From Foetidibacter luteolus (GTDB lineage Bacteria > Bacteroidota > Bacteroidia > Chitinophagales > Chitinophagaceae), in contig NZ_VVIP01000094.1 in NCBI RefSeq assembly GCF_009650435.1, positions 91,577 through 155,576 of the forward strand: a DNA stretch of 64,000 bases, read 5' to 3'. Positions 18,028-26,309 of this stretch are shown in pieces (position 1 is the stretch's first letter; every line of letters starts with the position of its first letter). The notes below the pieces were generated by a model, which was not told the DNA's origin, ran no database searches, and saw nothing but the letters and a program-made list of their open reading frames with translations. The translations under genes were made by a program, and so were the position numbers.

Positions 18028-18843
18028 TTATTGTTTTACAAGGTTATTTCTTAAAGGGGCGGCATTAGTTCTGACTAACTGGATATTGTAAACACCTGCT
18101 TTAAGGCCGGTAACAGCAAGTGTACTGTTGTTATTGCCGGCAAACAGGCTTATGGCTTTGCGGATAATGGTTTTGCCTGTTGCATCGGTAACCAACAGGG
18201 TTGCGCCGGATGCTTTTAACACATTTATGCGCAACGTTACCATGCTTTTTGCCGGGCTGGGGTAGGCCTGCAGGCTTTCCTGCATGCCAAAACCTTTTAC
18301 GGCCACTATGCCCGAGTAGGTAAATTGACCGTCGTTATCAATTTGCCTTAAACGGTAGTATGATGTACCTGCGTAATTGTTGGCATCTTTAAAATTGTAT
18401 TTTTCCTGGTATGTGGCGCCTTGCTGCGATGCTACAAAACCCCGGAACATGAATTTTTGTATATCGCCCAACGATCTTTCCACATCAAACCCCTTGCTGT
18501 TTATTTCGTTGGTGGTTTTCCAGTTAAGAAGCGCCTGTTCGCTGTTTTGCCGCCTGCCATCAAACTCCAGCAGGTACACGGGCAGTATGCCGCAATCTCC
18601 CGGTTGATCTTTACAATGGGTGGCTGCAAGGCCGGTAAATAGGTCAACCACTTCTATTGTGGTGCCGGCAAATAAAAATGGCTGCGTTATGTAACTGCCC
18701 AGGTTAATGAGCGAATCATTTACAGGGGGCAATGTTATGGCCGTGGGCACAACAATTTGTGCGGCCAATGGCAGCCTGCAGCAAATGGTGAGCAGTAACC
18801 CGGTTATTGCCGCAAACCGGCGGCGTTTTAGAAGCCGCTCCAT
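18028..18843 (-). CDS. Secreted protein with C-terminal T9SS sorting domain
   Basis: The 271-residue protein has a Sec-type signal (basic start, GLLLTICCRLPLAAQ, cleavage likely after residue 28). The C-terminal 80 residues match the type A T9SS sorting domain: LQAYPSPAKSMVTLRIN, then VTDATGKTI and LKAGVYNIQL near the end. A central SFDVERS-like stretch (NSKGFDVERSL) followed by YYRLRQID is common just before such domains. Function of the rest is unknown. Its start overlaps the end of the upstream Hcp-like gene by 16 bases, so the two are probably co-expressed. Confidence 0.85.
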   Translation of the reverse strand: MERLLKRRRFAAITGLLLTICCRLPLAAQIVVPTAITLPPVNDSLINLGSYITQPFLFAGTTIEVVDLFTGLAATHCKDQPGDCGILPVYLLEFDGRRQNSEQALLNWKTTNEINSKGFDVERSLGDIQKFMFRGFVASQQGATYQEKYNFKDANNYAGTSYYRLRQIDNDGQFTYSGIVAVKGFGMQESLQAYPSPAKSMVTLRINVLKASGATLLVTDATGKTIIRKAISLFAGNNNSTLAVTGLKAGVYNIQLVRTNAAPLRNNLVKQ

Positions 18844-19379
18844 TCTGCCATCTTTTTAACGTCCCAGCCAAATTTTACAGGGTCCCCGGTGGTGCCATCG
18901 GGCTTTTGCGGAAAATAAGCCCAGCCAATGCGGTTGGCATTAAAGCTAACCTGCTGCTGTGGCAGCGTGGTTAGGTCTGGCTGGCCATCTGTTATCTGGC
19001 TAACAAAAACTTCTTCCATGGTAATCTTGTAAAAATCAACGGGTTTGTCGCCGGCTTTTACCGCGGTAATAAAAACAGATTTCATGTGGGTGCCCTTCAT
19101 CAATATGCCCCTTAAAATGTTGGATGCCTTGCCCAGTTGAATATTTACGATGAATTTGCCGATGGTTAGCTTGCTGGCTACATCCCCACAGCAATTGCTG
19201 ATATCCTGCCCAAAGGAGTGGGCTTCAATTTCTTTTTCGTGCCCTTTTACTACAGATTCGCCTTCAATTTGCGAGCCATCGGAGGCAATGGCTTTAATGT
19301 AGAGGTGGTATTGTGCGGTGCAGGCAATAGTAGCCAGCAGCAGCGCCACGGATAAGGTTAACCGTGTTATGTTTTTCAT
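18828..19379 (-). CDS. Hcp-like beta-barrel protein with signal peptide
   Basis: The 183-residue protein opens with a signal sequence (LTLSVALLLATIACTAQ). It continues with an Hcp-family pattern: YHLYIKAIASDGSQIEGES, then GHEKEIEAHSFGQ, KLTIGKFIV, KGTHMKSVFITAV and YKITMEEVFVSQI. Hcp proteins form the tube of type VI secretion, but a tube protein is not made with a Sec signal and no T6SS gene is near. I read it as an exported Hcp-fold protein of unknown role, translationally linked to the T9SS cargo gene that follows. Confidence 0.8.
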   Translation of the reverse strand: MKNITRLTLSVALLLATIACTAQYHLYIKAIASDGSQIEGESVVKGHEKEIEAHSFGQDISNCCGDVASKLTIGKFIVNIQLGKASNILRGILMKGTHMKSVFITAVKAGDKPVDFYKITMEEVFVSQITDGQPDLTTLPQQQVSFNANRIGWAYFPQKPDGTTGDPVKFGWDVKKMAEWSGF

Positions 19380-19529
19380 GAAAGATTATTTTGTAATAAG
19401 ATACTGCGGTGATTTGGGTAAGTCAAGCACAGATAAAAGTTTCATCGTCTTAAATTATTAAACGGGAGTTTTTTTTAATGCTCTGCGCATTCTTTTTTAT
19501 TAGTAAAAGAATTTTGTACTTAGCTGCAG

Positions 19530-19580
19530 TGCTGCTATTTGGCTTTACTTGTGTCACTCACGTGTACGGTTGGATTCGCT
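19530..19580 (+). repeat. Degenerate repeat R1 upstream of the XRE regulator
   Basis: CTGCTATTTGGCTTTACTTG and TGTCACTCACGTGTACGG keep the R1 order in a worn form. A weaker remnant (TAGCTACTATTCAG, then GTTGTGTCACTTG) follows the XRE gene near 20310. Confidence 0.4.
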
Positions 19581-19634
19581 ATGCAGCTTTTCCCACCGGG
19601 TAGGGTGAAATTCTTATTGTTGCAGGATGCCCAG

Positions 19635-19677
19635 TTTTGTGAAATGTTGTTTTGTGAAATTTTAAATTTTCACAAAA
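19635..19677 (+). promoter_or_regulatory. Candidate operator: TTTTGTGAAA sites and palindrome
   Basis: A perfect 10-base inverted repeat, TTTTGTGAAA at 19650-19659 and TTTCACAAAA at 19668-19677, has an 8-base AT-rich spacer. A direct copy of the left arm lies at 19635-19644, and looser TTCAC/GTGAA half-sites continue to 19730. The array ends just upstream of a TAGCTTTG box (19713-19720), so it is well placed to be an autoregulatory site for the XRE protein that starts at 19754. The rest of the 374-base gap holds only the R1 remnant. Confidence 0.5.
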
Positions 19678-19712
19678 TGAAAATTCACAGGCTGGTGAAT
19701 TTTTAAGAAATT

Positions 19713-19720
19713 TAGCTTTG
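19713..19720 (+). promoter_or_regulatory. Candidate -7 box of the XRE regulator gene
   Basis: TAGCTTTG matches TAnnTTTG and lies 33 bases before the ATG at 19754. No TTTG was seen at the expected -33 distance. Confidence 0.35.
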
Positions 19721-19753
19721 TAATTTCACAACTGGTAATAAAATCCAAACCCC

Positions 19754-20293
19754 ATGACCCTGTTAAAAGAAATCCGTTTGAAAACCGGCCTTACCCAGCA
19801 GCAGATGGCTGACTTGCTGCAACTTTCCACCAGCACAATATGCATGATAGAAAAAGGGCAGCGCACCCTGGCAACAGGTAAAACGCTAAAGCTGTATCAA
19901 CTTGAAGAAAAACTGAAAGCCTCCGCGGAAATAGCAGCGGATACCAACATCTCCGCCAGTGACCGCAAACAAAAACGCAACCGCCAGCTTCTGCGCTATG
20001 TAAAGAAACTTTCTTACCAGCAGGCAATACTCACTAAAAAGTACAAACAACTGCAGGAAAAGCACCAAAAGCATGCGCAACAGCTACAGTCATCCCGGCA
20101 ACTGGCAGCGCAACCAACGGGCGGCGATGAGTTGGAAACTTTATTGTTCAGCCTACTGCAATTGCAAAATAAAGCCGCCGTAAAACAGGCGGACGAAATA
20201 GACCTTGCTTTACTGCAACTGAAAATAGATGTATGGGCATTTAAAGAAAAACGGCTGAAGGAGATTGTGGAGAAGTTTGGGGTGGGGAGGTGA
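19754..20293 (+). CDS. XRE-family helix-turn-helix protein
   Basis: The 179-residue protein begins with a Cro/C1-type HTH (residues about 3-55): LLKEIRLKTGLTQQQMADLL, then STSTICMIEKGQRTL. From about 60 to 125 it is rich in K, Q and E with heptad spacing and should form a coiled coil. The C-terminal 50 residues (LLFSLLQLQNKAAVKQ...) look like a second helical bundle. The HTH plus coiled-coil layout suggests a dimeric or oligomeric DNA-binding regulator. The palindromic array directly upstream is its likely target. Confidence 0.8.
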   Translation: MTLLKEIRLKTGLTQQQMADLLQLSTSTICMIEKGQRTLATGKTLKLYQLEEKLKASAEIAADTNISASDRKQKRNRQLLRYVKKLSYQQAILTKKYKQLQEKHQKHAQQLQSSRQLAAQPTGGDELETLLFSLLQLQNKAAVKQADEIDLALLQLKIDVWAFKEKRLKEIVEKFGVGR

Positions 20294-20452
20294 TTTTTTG
20301 TATTTAGCGGCATAGCTACTATTCAGTACTCGTTGTGTCACTTGTCGATGTGATCAGAATCCAAATGATACAAAACGGATTGGAAGGCTATTGGGTACGA
20401 ACGGTATAAGGCTAAATACTGCCCAAAATTTAAGCAGCAATAATATAAATCA

Positions 20453-21088
20453 TTACAATGCTTCAAGTCGCTCAATTTCTGTTTTAATGTCTTGGATAAC
20501 TTCTTTATTTTGAATTTCTTTTTTGTCACCAATTTTTGCAGAAAATAAATAAAAAACCTTACCTCCAAAAACTTCAGTGAATTTTTGATGTGTCTTTTCT
20601 TGTAAAGCATATTCCTTGAAAATCTCTGGCAGCTGTATCCCGCTGTTTATGGGCTTAATTTGAAGCCCTATATATTTTTCTCCAACCTGAATAAAGAAGT
20701 CAACATTAAATAATCTATCCCATTCATCTGGCGCAGCTTGGATTTTAACATGCAATATTCCCTGTAGTTGCCCATAAATGGTCTGTATTTCAGTTATGTA
20801 GCCATCAAACGTACGGTTAATAACCAATTGCATCATGTAATCAATACAATCCTCTTCACTTACATCTTCAACTTCTGATTGAATCACTTCAGTAATTTTC
20901 ACGTACAGCTTTTTCCCCAGCCCTTCAATATGCTCTTTGGACTTGACATTTTCGAAGTAGTAGTCACGCCATTCATTGAGCGTTTTAGGGGAACATTTTC
21001 TTATTGATTCGGAAGTAGGCCCAACATTTTTTTTGAAATTCAGTTGGAAGCGATTCATTGCACTGTTTAATATCCATTCTTTTGCCAT
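20453..21088 (-). CDS. Type II restriction endonuclease, MjaI-like
   Basis: The 211-residue protein resembles the MjaI restriction endonuclease family as I know it: an N-terminal EWILNSAMNRFQLNFKKNVGP segment, then EEDCIDYMMQLVINRTFDGY, and DEWDRLFNVDFFIQVGEKYIGLQIKP. The last segment holds a D...Q-x-K arrangement (VDFF..IGLQIK) like a PD-(D/E)XK active site. MjaI itself cuts at CTAG. It is the last gene of a three-gene minus-strand cassette with a small helix-turn-helix-like protein and an N4-type methyltransferase. The cassette is AT-richer than its surroundings, which suggests transfer. Confidence 0.85.
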   Translation of the reverse strand: MAKEWILNSAMNRFQLNFKKNVGPTSESIRKCSPKTLNEWRDYYFENVKSKEHIEGLGKKLYVKITEVIQSEVEDVSEEDCIDYMMQLVINRTFDGYITEIQTIYGQLQGILHVKIQAAPDEWDRLFNVDFFIQVGEKYIGLQIKPINSGIQLPEIFKEYALQEKTHQKFTEVFGGKVFYLFSAKIGDKKEIQNKEVIQDIKTEIERLEAL

Positions 21089-21415
21089 TCAAATTTGGTT
21101 GTCAGGGTAACTTGTATTCCAAACGTCTCTTAATGTATCAGCTCTTTGTTGTAAATCTGGTATTCTTGATAAAAGGTAATTTATGGCTTCTTGTGCTTTC
21201 TGAGGATTATTTATTTTAAAGTAACCTTTATTTGTGCTGCCAATAAGATTGTTTTGTTCATTCACTAGTTCCCTTATATATAATCTTATAGTCTCCTGTG
21301 TTCGGCCGGGGTCAACGGCTTGTAACAGTTGACTGTAAATATCATCAGATGTAATATATCCAACGGAATTATTGATAATTTCAAGCACACGGGCTTTAAT
21401 TTGTATCTTGTTCAT
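21089..21415 (-). CDS. Small winged-helix-like protein of the RM cassette
   Basis: The 108-residue protein lies between methyltransferase and endonuclease genes. It begins directly beside the endonuclease ATG on one side and overlaps the methyltransferase end by 20 bases on the other. IKARVLEIINNSVGYITSDDIYSQL, then TQETIRLYIRELVNEQNN and GYFKIN read like a winged helix with a helix-turn-helix and wing. It could be a controller of expression or a specificity helper for the endonuclease; neither can be decided from sequence. Confidence 0.75.
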   Translation of the reverse strand: MNKIQIKARVLEIINNSVGYITSDDIYSQLLQAVDPGRTQETIRLYIRELVNEQNNLIGSTNKGYFKINNPQKAQEAINYLLSRIPDLQQRADTLRDVWNTSYPDNQI

Positions 21416-22715
21416 GGCGAATTTTCATGAATTTTTCTTTGTATTTAAAATCAATATCATTGTCCACTTGTACCAGGCCGTTTTTTACCAGATGGGCATT
21501 CAGAAAAGTCTTATTCTCCAAATATAGGTAGCAGAGAAGATTATCTTGCTCATCGTATTTTACGCTGTCATATTTTAAAAAAACCCTTTTCCCTTTTGTT
21601 TTTTCAATCAAAAAAGACGTTGCTTTACCATTTATCATTGGATCTTCCTTTACACCGATAAGTTTCACCACTAAGTTATTGTTCAATCTTATCTTTTCAG
21701 GGCTAATAACTTCCTTTACAGTATAAAAGTCTTCTCTTTGGGCCGAACTCTCTTTGTCAATCTTAGAGCCAAATTGTAATTTTTTTACATCAATTTTTTT
21801 GTCCAATATGTGTGGGTCTTTAAAAATGTATGGTAACTTTTTGATCTCGCTGTCAAAATTAATATCTACAGTCTTTTGCTTGAAAAATCCGTATGTTGTG
21901 CCAATAAGATCTCGTTGATTCACCGCAAGTTTCTCTTTAATGATTGGAATGAAATCAGGATTGATTTCAAAGCTGATAGAATTTCTGTCAAGATTTTTAG
22001 ACGCTAATGCCGTTGTACCACTGCCTGCAAATGGATCAAGAATAGTTTCTCCTACAAAGGAGAACATTTTAATTAACCTCCTTGGCAATTCTTCGGGAAA
22101 CATGGCTATATGTCCGGTTTGCCTTGCACCCGCAAAATTCCAATGACCTGCGAAGAATGTGTTCCACTCTTCAGCAGACATTTTGGAAAGCTCTTTTTGC
22201 TCTTTGCTTGGTTTGGGGCTATCCCCCAGTTTTTTAAAAACTAAAATAAATTCATAATCAAGCTTAAGGATACCATTTCTTGGGTACGGATAAGACCCCA
22301 TTTGTACACCACCCCCGGTAGTATTTGACGTAGTGACTTTTTGCCATATTATGGCACCCATATAGTCAAAGCCTATATTCTCACAGAACTTAATGATTTC
22401 TTCCCTGATTGGAATGACTTTATAACGGCCATAATAAACTGCCCTGGCAAATTGGTCGCCAATGTTTATGCACAGCCTGCAACCATCGTGCAATGTTCGG
22501 TAACATTCTTTCCATACCAGGTTAAGGTTGTTTATGTAACTTTCATAGCTGTGATGAAAGCCTATCTGGTTATCGGTTCCATAGTCTTTAAGTTGCCAAT
22601 AGGGGGGAGAGGTGATAGCTAAATGCACTGAATTATCGGGTAATTCAACCATGTGACGGCTATCTCCATTTATTATTTTATGATGTGTTGCCAATGCTAA
22701 TTTCTTTAGGGTCAA
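21396..22715 (-). CDS. DNA methyltransferase (N4-cytosine type) with degenerate SNase-like C-terminal domain
   Basis: The 439-residue enzyme should methylate the same site as the adjacent MjaI-like endonuclease. Motif IV is TSPPYW (residues 35-40), typical of N4-cytosine or some N6-adenine enzymes, and it comes before motif I DPFAGSGTT (227-235), the beta-class order. After residue 330 a separate domain follows: VVKLIGVKEDP, FLIEKTKGKRVFLKYD, LLCYLYLENKTFLNAHLVKNGLV. This matches the fold pattern of staphylococcal nuclease, but the arginines and acids of its active site are not conserved. It is therefore probably a binding module. Confidence 0.88.
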   Translation of the reverse strand: MTLKKLALATHHKIINGDSRHMVELPDNSVHLAITSPPYWQLKDYGTDNQIGFHHSYESYINNLNLVWKECYRTLHDGCRLCINIGDQFARAVYYGRYKVIPIREEIIKFCENIGFDYMGAIIWQKVTTSNTTGGGVQMGSYPYPRNGILKLDYEFILVFKKLGDSPKPSKEQKELSKMSAEEWNTFFAGHWNFAGARQTGHIAMFPEELPRRLIKMFSFVGETILDPFAGSGTTALASKNLDRNSISFEINPDFIPIIKEKLAVNQRDLIGTTYGFFKQKTVDINFDSEIKKLPYIFKDPHILDKKIDVKKLQFGSKIDKESSAQREDFYTVKEVISPEKIRLNNNLVVKLIGVKEDPMINGKATSFLIEKTKGKRVFLKYDSVKYDEQDNLLCYLYLENKTFLNAHLVKNGLVQVDNDIDFKYKEKFMKIRHEQDTN

Positions 22716-22873
22716 ATGTAGTTAAATCCAAAATTGCATTAATGGAAAGTTATTAAGCCCCTTCTGTGAATTTTAGAAGTCAGCAACCAAATATCTGTCG
22801 CCATCAAATGAGGCTTCTCCTGCTGTTCAAGTTTTTCCAATACAAGGCCTGCAAAATGCACACGCTTCCATAC

Positions 22874-23554
22874 TCAGAAATCCTCCTTTTTTAGTATTAT
22901 CCGCCTTATGCTCGTTCTAACTACCAGGTATTTCCCCTTAAATGCAAGTGTTTTATACGTATGGTCATCTAAAATCAGCAACCCTTCTTTTGTAATGGCT
23001 GTAATAGTTGGCCCGCAATATCCCCCGGGTACTTTGGTTACCAGGTACTTGCCATCAATAATTTTGTATTTCTTGCTGACGTTAGGAATTTCCTCGATGT
23101 TTTTAAAACTGGTAGTGATGGACTTGTCCGTGAATATGATTGTCCCTTCTGCATCTTGCTGCTCTTTTAAAATGGTTTCCTTCCTGTAAAACAACGGGCC
23201 ACTAAAATCGGAGCTGTCAGCTATTTCAAAAATGCCGTAATTAATAACCCGCCAGGTACCTGTTAATTTTTCGGGAGAAACATGGTGAAGCGTGGTATCT
23301 AATTGAACATGCCCCTTTGAAGTGTTAAAGCATAATCTCCCCCTTGTGGAGTCTGTTTGTTGAAATGTGCAGGTCTGGCACCTGTTAGCTGCCGGTGGGG
23401 GATTAGCATCAAGTGCCTCAACATCCTTTTCCCACAAAGCAGTGTCTAACTTGGGTGAAATCAGGTAGCTGGTAAGGCGGGCGGGTTGGGCCGTCAATGC
23501 GGTTACATACAAAAGGCTAAAGAAAAGGGAAACTGATAATTTAAATGTGTTCAT
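22874..23554 (-). CDS. Secreted protein of unknown function
   Basis: Starting at the ATG at 23554 (an in-frame upstream ATG at 23578 would place eight residues before the signal) the protein has 226 residues. It begins with a clear signal peptide, KLSVSLFFSLLYVTALTAQ. A CQTCTF pair follows near residue 60. From about 95 onward LTGTWRVINYGIFEI, TIIFTDKSITTSFKN and YKIIDGKYLVTKVPGG suggest a lipocalin-like beta barrel of the kind common in Bacteroidota exported proteins. No specific function can be named. Confidence 0.7.
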   Translation of the reverse strand: MNTFKLSVSLFFSLLYVTALTAQPARLTSYLISPKLDTALWEKDVEALDANPPPAANRCQTCTFQQTDSTRGRLCFNTSKGHVQLDTTLHHVSPEKLTGTWRVINYGIFEIADSSDFSGPLFYRKETILKEQQDAEGTIIFTDKSITTSFKNIEEIPNVSKKYKIIDGKYLVTKVPGGYCGPTITAITKEGLLILDDHTYKTLAFKGKYLVVRTSIRRIILKKEDF

Positions 23555-23718
23555 ACCTGGCGGATAGATCATTTGCAATATACTTCAGTTATTGTTGCTA
23601 CATTTTACTATATTGTAAGGTTAACCTGTTGCACCGGAATTATTTTAAGCAAGTGGAATATTATAATACACGCTGCTTATATGGCAACTACTTTTGTGGT
23701 GCCTAAACAATTTTTATC

Positions 23719-24210
23719 ATGAACCTGGTGAAATTTCTAATTATTTTCTTTCTTGTTGCGGTACATCATGATCTCTTCGCCTGCAAGTGCCTCCCTCCCA
23801 AAAGTGTAAAAGAAGAAATGAACAATTCCGATGCTGTTCTCGTTGGCAGGGTTTTAAAAAAGGAGGTTGTGAGAATCAATGATTCAGCCAAGCTGATGGG
23901 CAATGATTCAACAGGCCATCCGGTATTTGAAGAATACGTTATTATGCGTTATGAGATAGCGGTAGAAAAAATGTACAAGGGAAGGGCAACAAAAAGTACT
24001 GTATTCGTTTATACAGGCTCCGGTGGTGGGGATTGCGGCTTTCATTTTGAATTGGGTGGCAGGTATATCATTTATGCTAACACTGCTTTTTATTCTTTGG
24101 GGTTCAAATTTCCTTCCGGGGAGAACATATTTTATACATCAACATGTACCCGTACCGCCGCTTATACTGAAAATGAAATGGAAGAGATAAAAACCTGTTT
24201 GAAAAACTAA
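23719..24210 (+). CDS. Secreted TIMP/netrin-like protein
   Basis: The 163-residue protein has a signal peptide ending at FAC, then CKCLPPKSVKEEMNNSDAVLVGRV. That N-terminal CxC followed by a 'SDAVLVGRV' strand is the hallmark of the netrin/TIMP-like OB fold. Later GDCGFHFELGGRYIIYA and YTSTCTRT supply the partner cysteines. Bacterial members are exported proteins of unknown role; inhibition of a metalloprotease is only an analogy. It is monocistronic as far as I can see. Confidence 0.75.
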   Translation: MNLVKFLIIFFLVAVHHDLFACKCLPPKSVKEEMNNSDAVLVGRVLKKEVVRINDSAKLMGNDSTGHPVFEEYVIMRYEIAVEKMYKGRATKSTVFVYTGSGGGDCGFHFELGGRYIIYANTAFYSLGFKFPSGENIFYTSTCTRTAAYTENEMEEIKTCLKN

Positions 24211-24361
24211 ACCTGCCTCAAAAGCAAATGATCATTCCAGCCCCAGCTTCAAAGCCCCTGATTTTTCCGCTTGCATCCCCTCCCTTTAAACTTTTCCAAT
24301 AAAAATCCCTGTAATATGAACATATTTTAAGAAATTTGCAGTCCTCTTTAAAAAATACAAA

Positions 24362-25765
24362 ATGAGCAACTTGCCCAAAACATTGTTTGATAAGGTGTGG
24401 GACGCACATGTGGTTAGAAAGATTCAGGATGGTCCCGATGTGTTGTTTATTGACCGTCACTTCATTCACGAAGTAACGAGTCCGGTGGCTTTCCTGGGCC
24501 TGGAGAACAGGGGTTTAAAGGTAATGTTCCCCGAAAAGACCTTTGCAACAGCAGATCATAATACGCCCACTATAAACCAACACCTGCCCGTGCAGGACCC
24601 GCTGAGTGCCAACCAGTTAAAAGCGCTGGAAGTAAATTCCGCCAAATACGGCATTTCGCATTGGGGGTTGGGCAATCCTAAAAATGGTATTGTGCATGTG
24701 GTGGGGCCAGAGAACGGCATCACACTCCCCGGCATGACCATAGTTTGCGGCGATTCTCATACTTCCACACACGGTGCTTTTGGCGCCATCGCCTTCGGTA
24801 TCGGCACTTCTGAGGTAGAAATGGTGCTGTCTTCCCAATGTATCATGCAGCCCAAGCCAAAGAAAATGCGCCTGGTGGTAAATGGCAAGCTGGGCAAGGG
24901 CATTACGCCAAAAGATGTTGTTCTATATATTATTTCCAAGCTTACGGCTGCTGGCGCCACCGGTTACTTTGTAGAATTCGCCGGCGAAGTGTTTGAAAAT
25001 ATGAGCATGGAAGGCCGCATGACGGTTTGTAACATGAGTATTGAAATGGGGGCACGTGGCGGCATGATCGCTCCTGATGAAACCACTTTCAATTACATCA
25101 ATGGCCGGGAAAAAGCGCCGAAGGGCGAGGCCTGGGACAAAGCGCTGGCCTACTGGAAAACGTTGAAAACAGAAGAAGGCGCCCGGTTTGACGCTGAGCA
25201 TATTTACGATGCCGCCGATATTGAGCCAATGATTACCTACGGTACCAACCCAGGTATGGGCATGGGCATCAGCCAACATATTCCGCTGGCCGAACAAACT
25301 GGCGGCAGTAAGGCCAGCTATGAAAAATCGCTTAACTACATGGGCTTTCATGAAGATGATGCGATGCTGGGCAAGAAGGTAGATTATGTGTTCATCGGCA
25401 GTTGCACCAATGGCCGTATTGAAGACTTCAGGGCTTTCGCTTCTATCGTGAAAGGCCGTAAAAAAGCAGACAATGTAACGGCCTGGATTGTGCCGGGTTC
25501 GCACATCGTAGAACAGCAGATTAAAGACGAAGGTATTTTGGATATACTGACTGAAGCCGGCTTCCAGTTAAGGCAGCCCGGTTGTTCGGCTTGCCTGGCG
25601 ATGAATGATGATAAAATTCCCGCCGGTAAATATGCCGTAAGCACCAGCAACAGAAATTTTGAAGGCAGGCAAGGTCCCGGCGCAAGAACCATGCTGGCAA
25701 GTCCGTTGGTGGCTGCTGCCGCTGCTGTAACAGGCGTGGTAACGGATCCGAGGGAGTTGTTGTAG
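24362..25765 (+). CDS. leuC: 3-isopropylmalate dehydratase large subunit
   Basis: LeuC with LeuD converts 2-isopropylmalate to 3-isopropylmalate in leucine synthesis. The 467-residue protein has the [4Fe-4S] ligands C348 (FIGSCTNGR), C408 and C411 (QPGCSACLAMN) and the substrate-site segment GDSHTSTHGAFGA. Length is normal. It is the first leucine gene of the window; leuD follows after an unusually long 544-base gap filled with repeats. Confidence 0.98.
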   Translation: MSNLPKTLFDKVWDAHVVRKIQDGPDVLFIDRHFIHEVTSPVAFLGLENRGLKVMFPEKTFATADHNTPTINQHLPVQDPLSANQLKALEVNSAKYGISHWGLGNPKNGIVHVVGPENGITLPGMTIVCGDSHTSTHGAFGAIAFGIGTSEVEMVLSSQCIMQPKPKKMRLVVNGKLGKGITPKDVVLYIISKLTAAGATGYFVEFAGEVFENMSMEGRMTVCNMSIEMGARGGMIAPDETTFNYINGREKAPKGEAWDKALAYWKTLKTEEGARFDAEHIYDAADIEPMITYGTNPGMGMGISQHIPLAEQTGGSKASYEKSLNYMGFHEDDAMLGKKVDYVFIGSCTNGRIEDFRAFASIVKGRKKADNVTAWIVPGSHIVEQQIKDEGILDILTEAGFQLRQPGCSACLAMNDDKIPAGKYAVSTSNRNFEGRQGPGARTMLASPLVAAAAAVTGVVTDPRELL

Positions 25766-25851
25766 AACCCCCCGGCCCCTGAAGGGGGAGTTTGGGCGAT
25801 GTGATGTAGAATTGATTGACATCATAAAAAGTTCTTTGTATAAATTAGGGG

Positions 25852-25957
25852 GTGCCCCCAAGCTATCGCAAGGGGTCGGGCTTTCCGCTGCTACTCCGGC
25901 ACAAGGCTGGGCTGCGATGGCCTCACCGGGGTATCCGCTTCAATCCCTCACCCGAAA
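25852..25957 (+). repeat. Dispersed intergenic repeat R3, leuC-leuD gap
   Basis: GTGCCCCCAAGCTATCGCAA, GGGCTTTCCGCTGCTACTCC and CACCGGGGTATCCGCTTCAA occur in the same order as in the copies at 52694 and, inverted, at 16917. Only the middle 20 bases differ notably. A short GC-rich element (25770-25795) precedes it. Confidence 0.7.
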
Positions 25958-26058
25958 GCCGGTTGCCGGTTACTGGTAGCTGGTTACCGGTCTGTTGGAT
26001 GTGTAAGATGATGCTCGGATGCCGGATACTGATTGCAGGATACGATTGCCGGGCTCAG
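25958..26058 (+). repeat. Heptanucleotide array, leuC-leuD gap
   Basis: Units read GCCGGTT, GCCGGTT, ACTGGTA, GCTGGTT, ACCGGTC, then a stretch with TTGGATG and TAAGATG, and CCGGATA, CTGATTG, CAGGATA. The phase of seven holds over the first 35 bases without a break. Confidence 0.6.
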
Positions 26059-26125
26059 TAGCTAACATTTAACATTGACAACCGGGCACGGAACAACAAA
26101 GCGCTGTAGGTTCGATATGTTATCT

Positions 26126-26215
26126 ACCCGGGTCTGAAAAGCTCCCCAATGAACCGAACGACGAAGTGATTGCGACGCAAGGGACGATACCATGAAAAAT
26201 TGTCGCTGGTATTAA
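26126..26215 (+). repeat. Dispersed intergenic repeat R2, leuC-leuD gap
   Basis: CTACCCGGGTCTGAAAAGC, then CCCAATGAACCGAACGA, then GATTGCGACGCAAGG, ATACCATGAAAA and TGTCGCTGGTAT. It is the fullest and least worn copy of R2 in the window. A short TCTCCAAAGGAGAGG stem follows at 26230. Confidence 0.65.
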
Positions 26216-26309
26216 ACTTAACCCATGCTTTCTCCAAAGGAGAGGTGATTTTTGCGGCTTAGCGGCCTAGCGTGATCTTTTTTAAAACAAAAAACAACTT
26301 ACATAAACA

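Noticed and set aside
18828..19379. Type VI secretion system component
   Set aside because: The protein has a Sec signal peptide and no other T6SS gene is in the window, so only the fold resemblance is kept.
24923..25504. Minus-strand frame of 193 codons under leuC
   Set aside because: Fully antisense to a certain enzyme gene; composition is that of a mirrored codon pattern.
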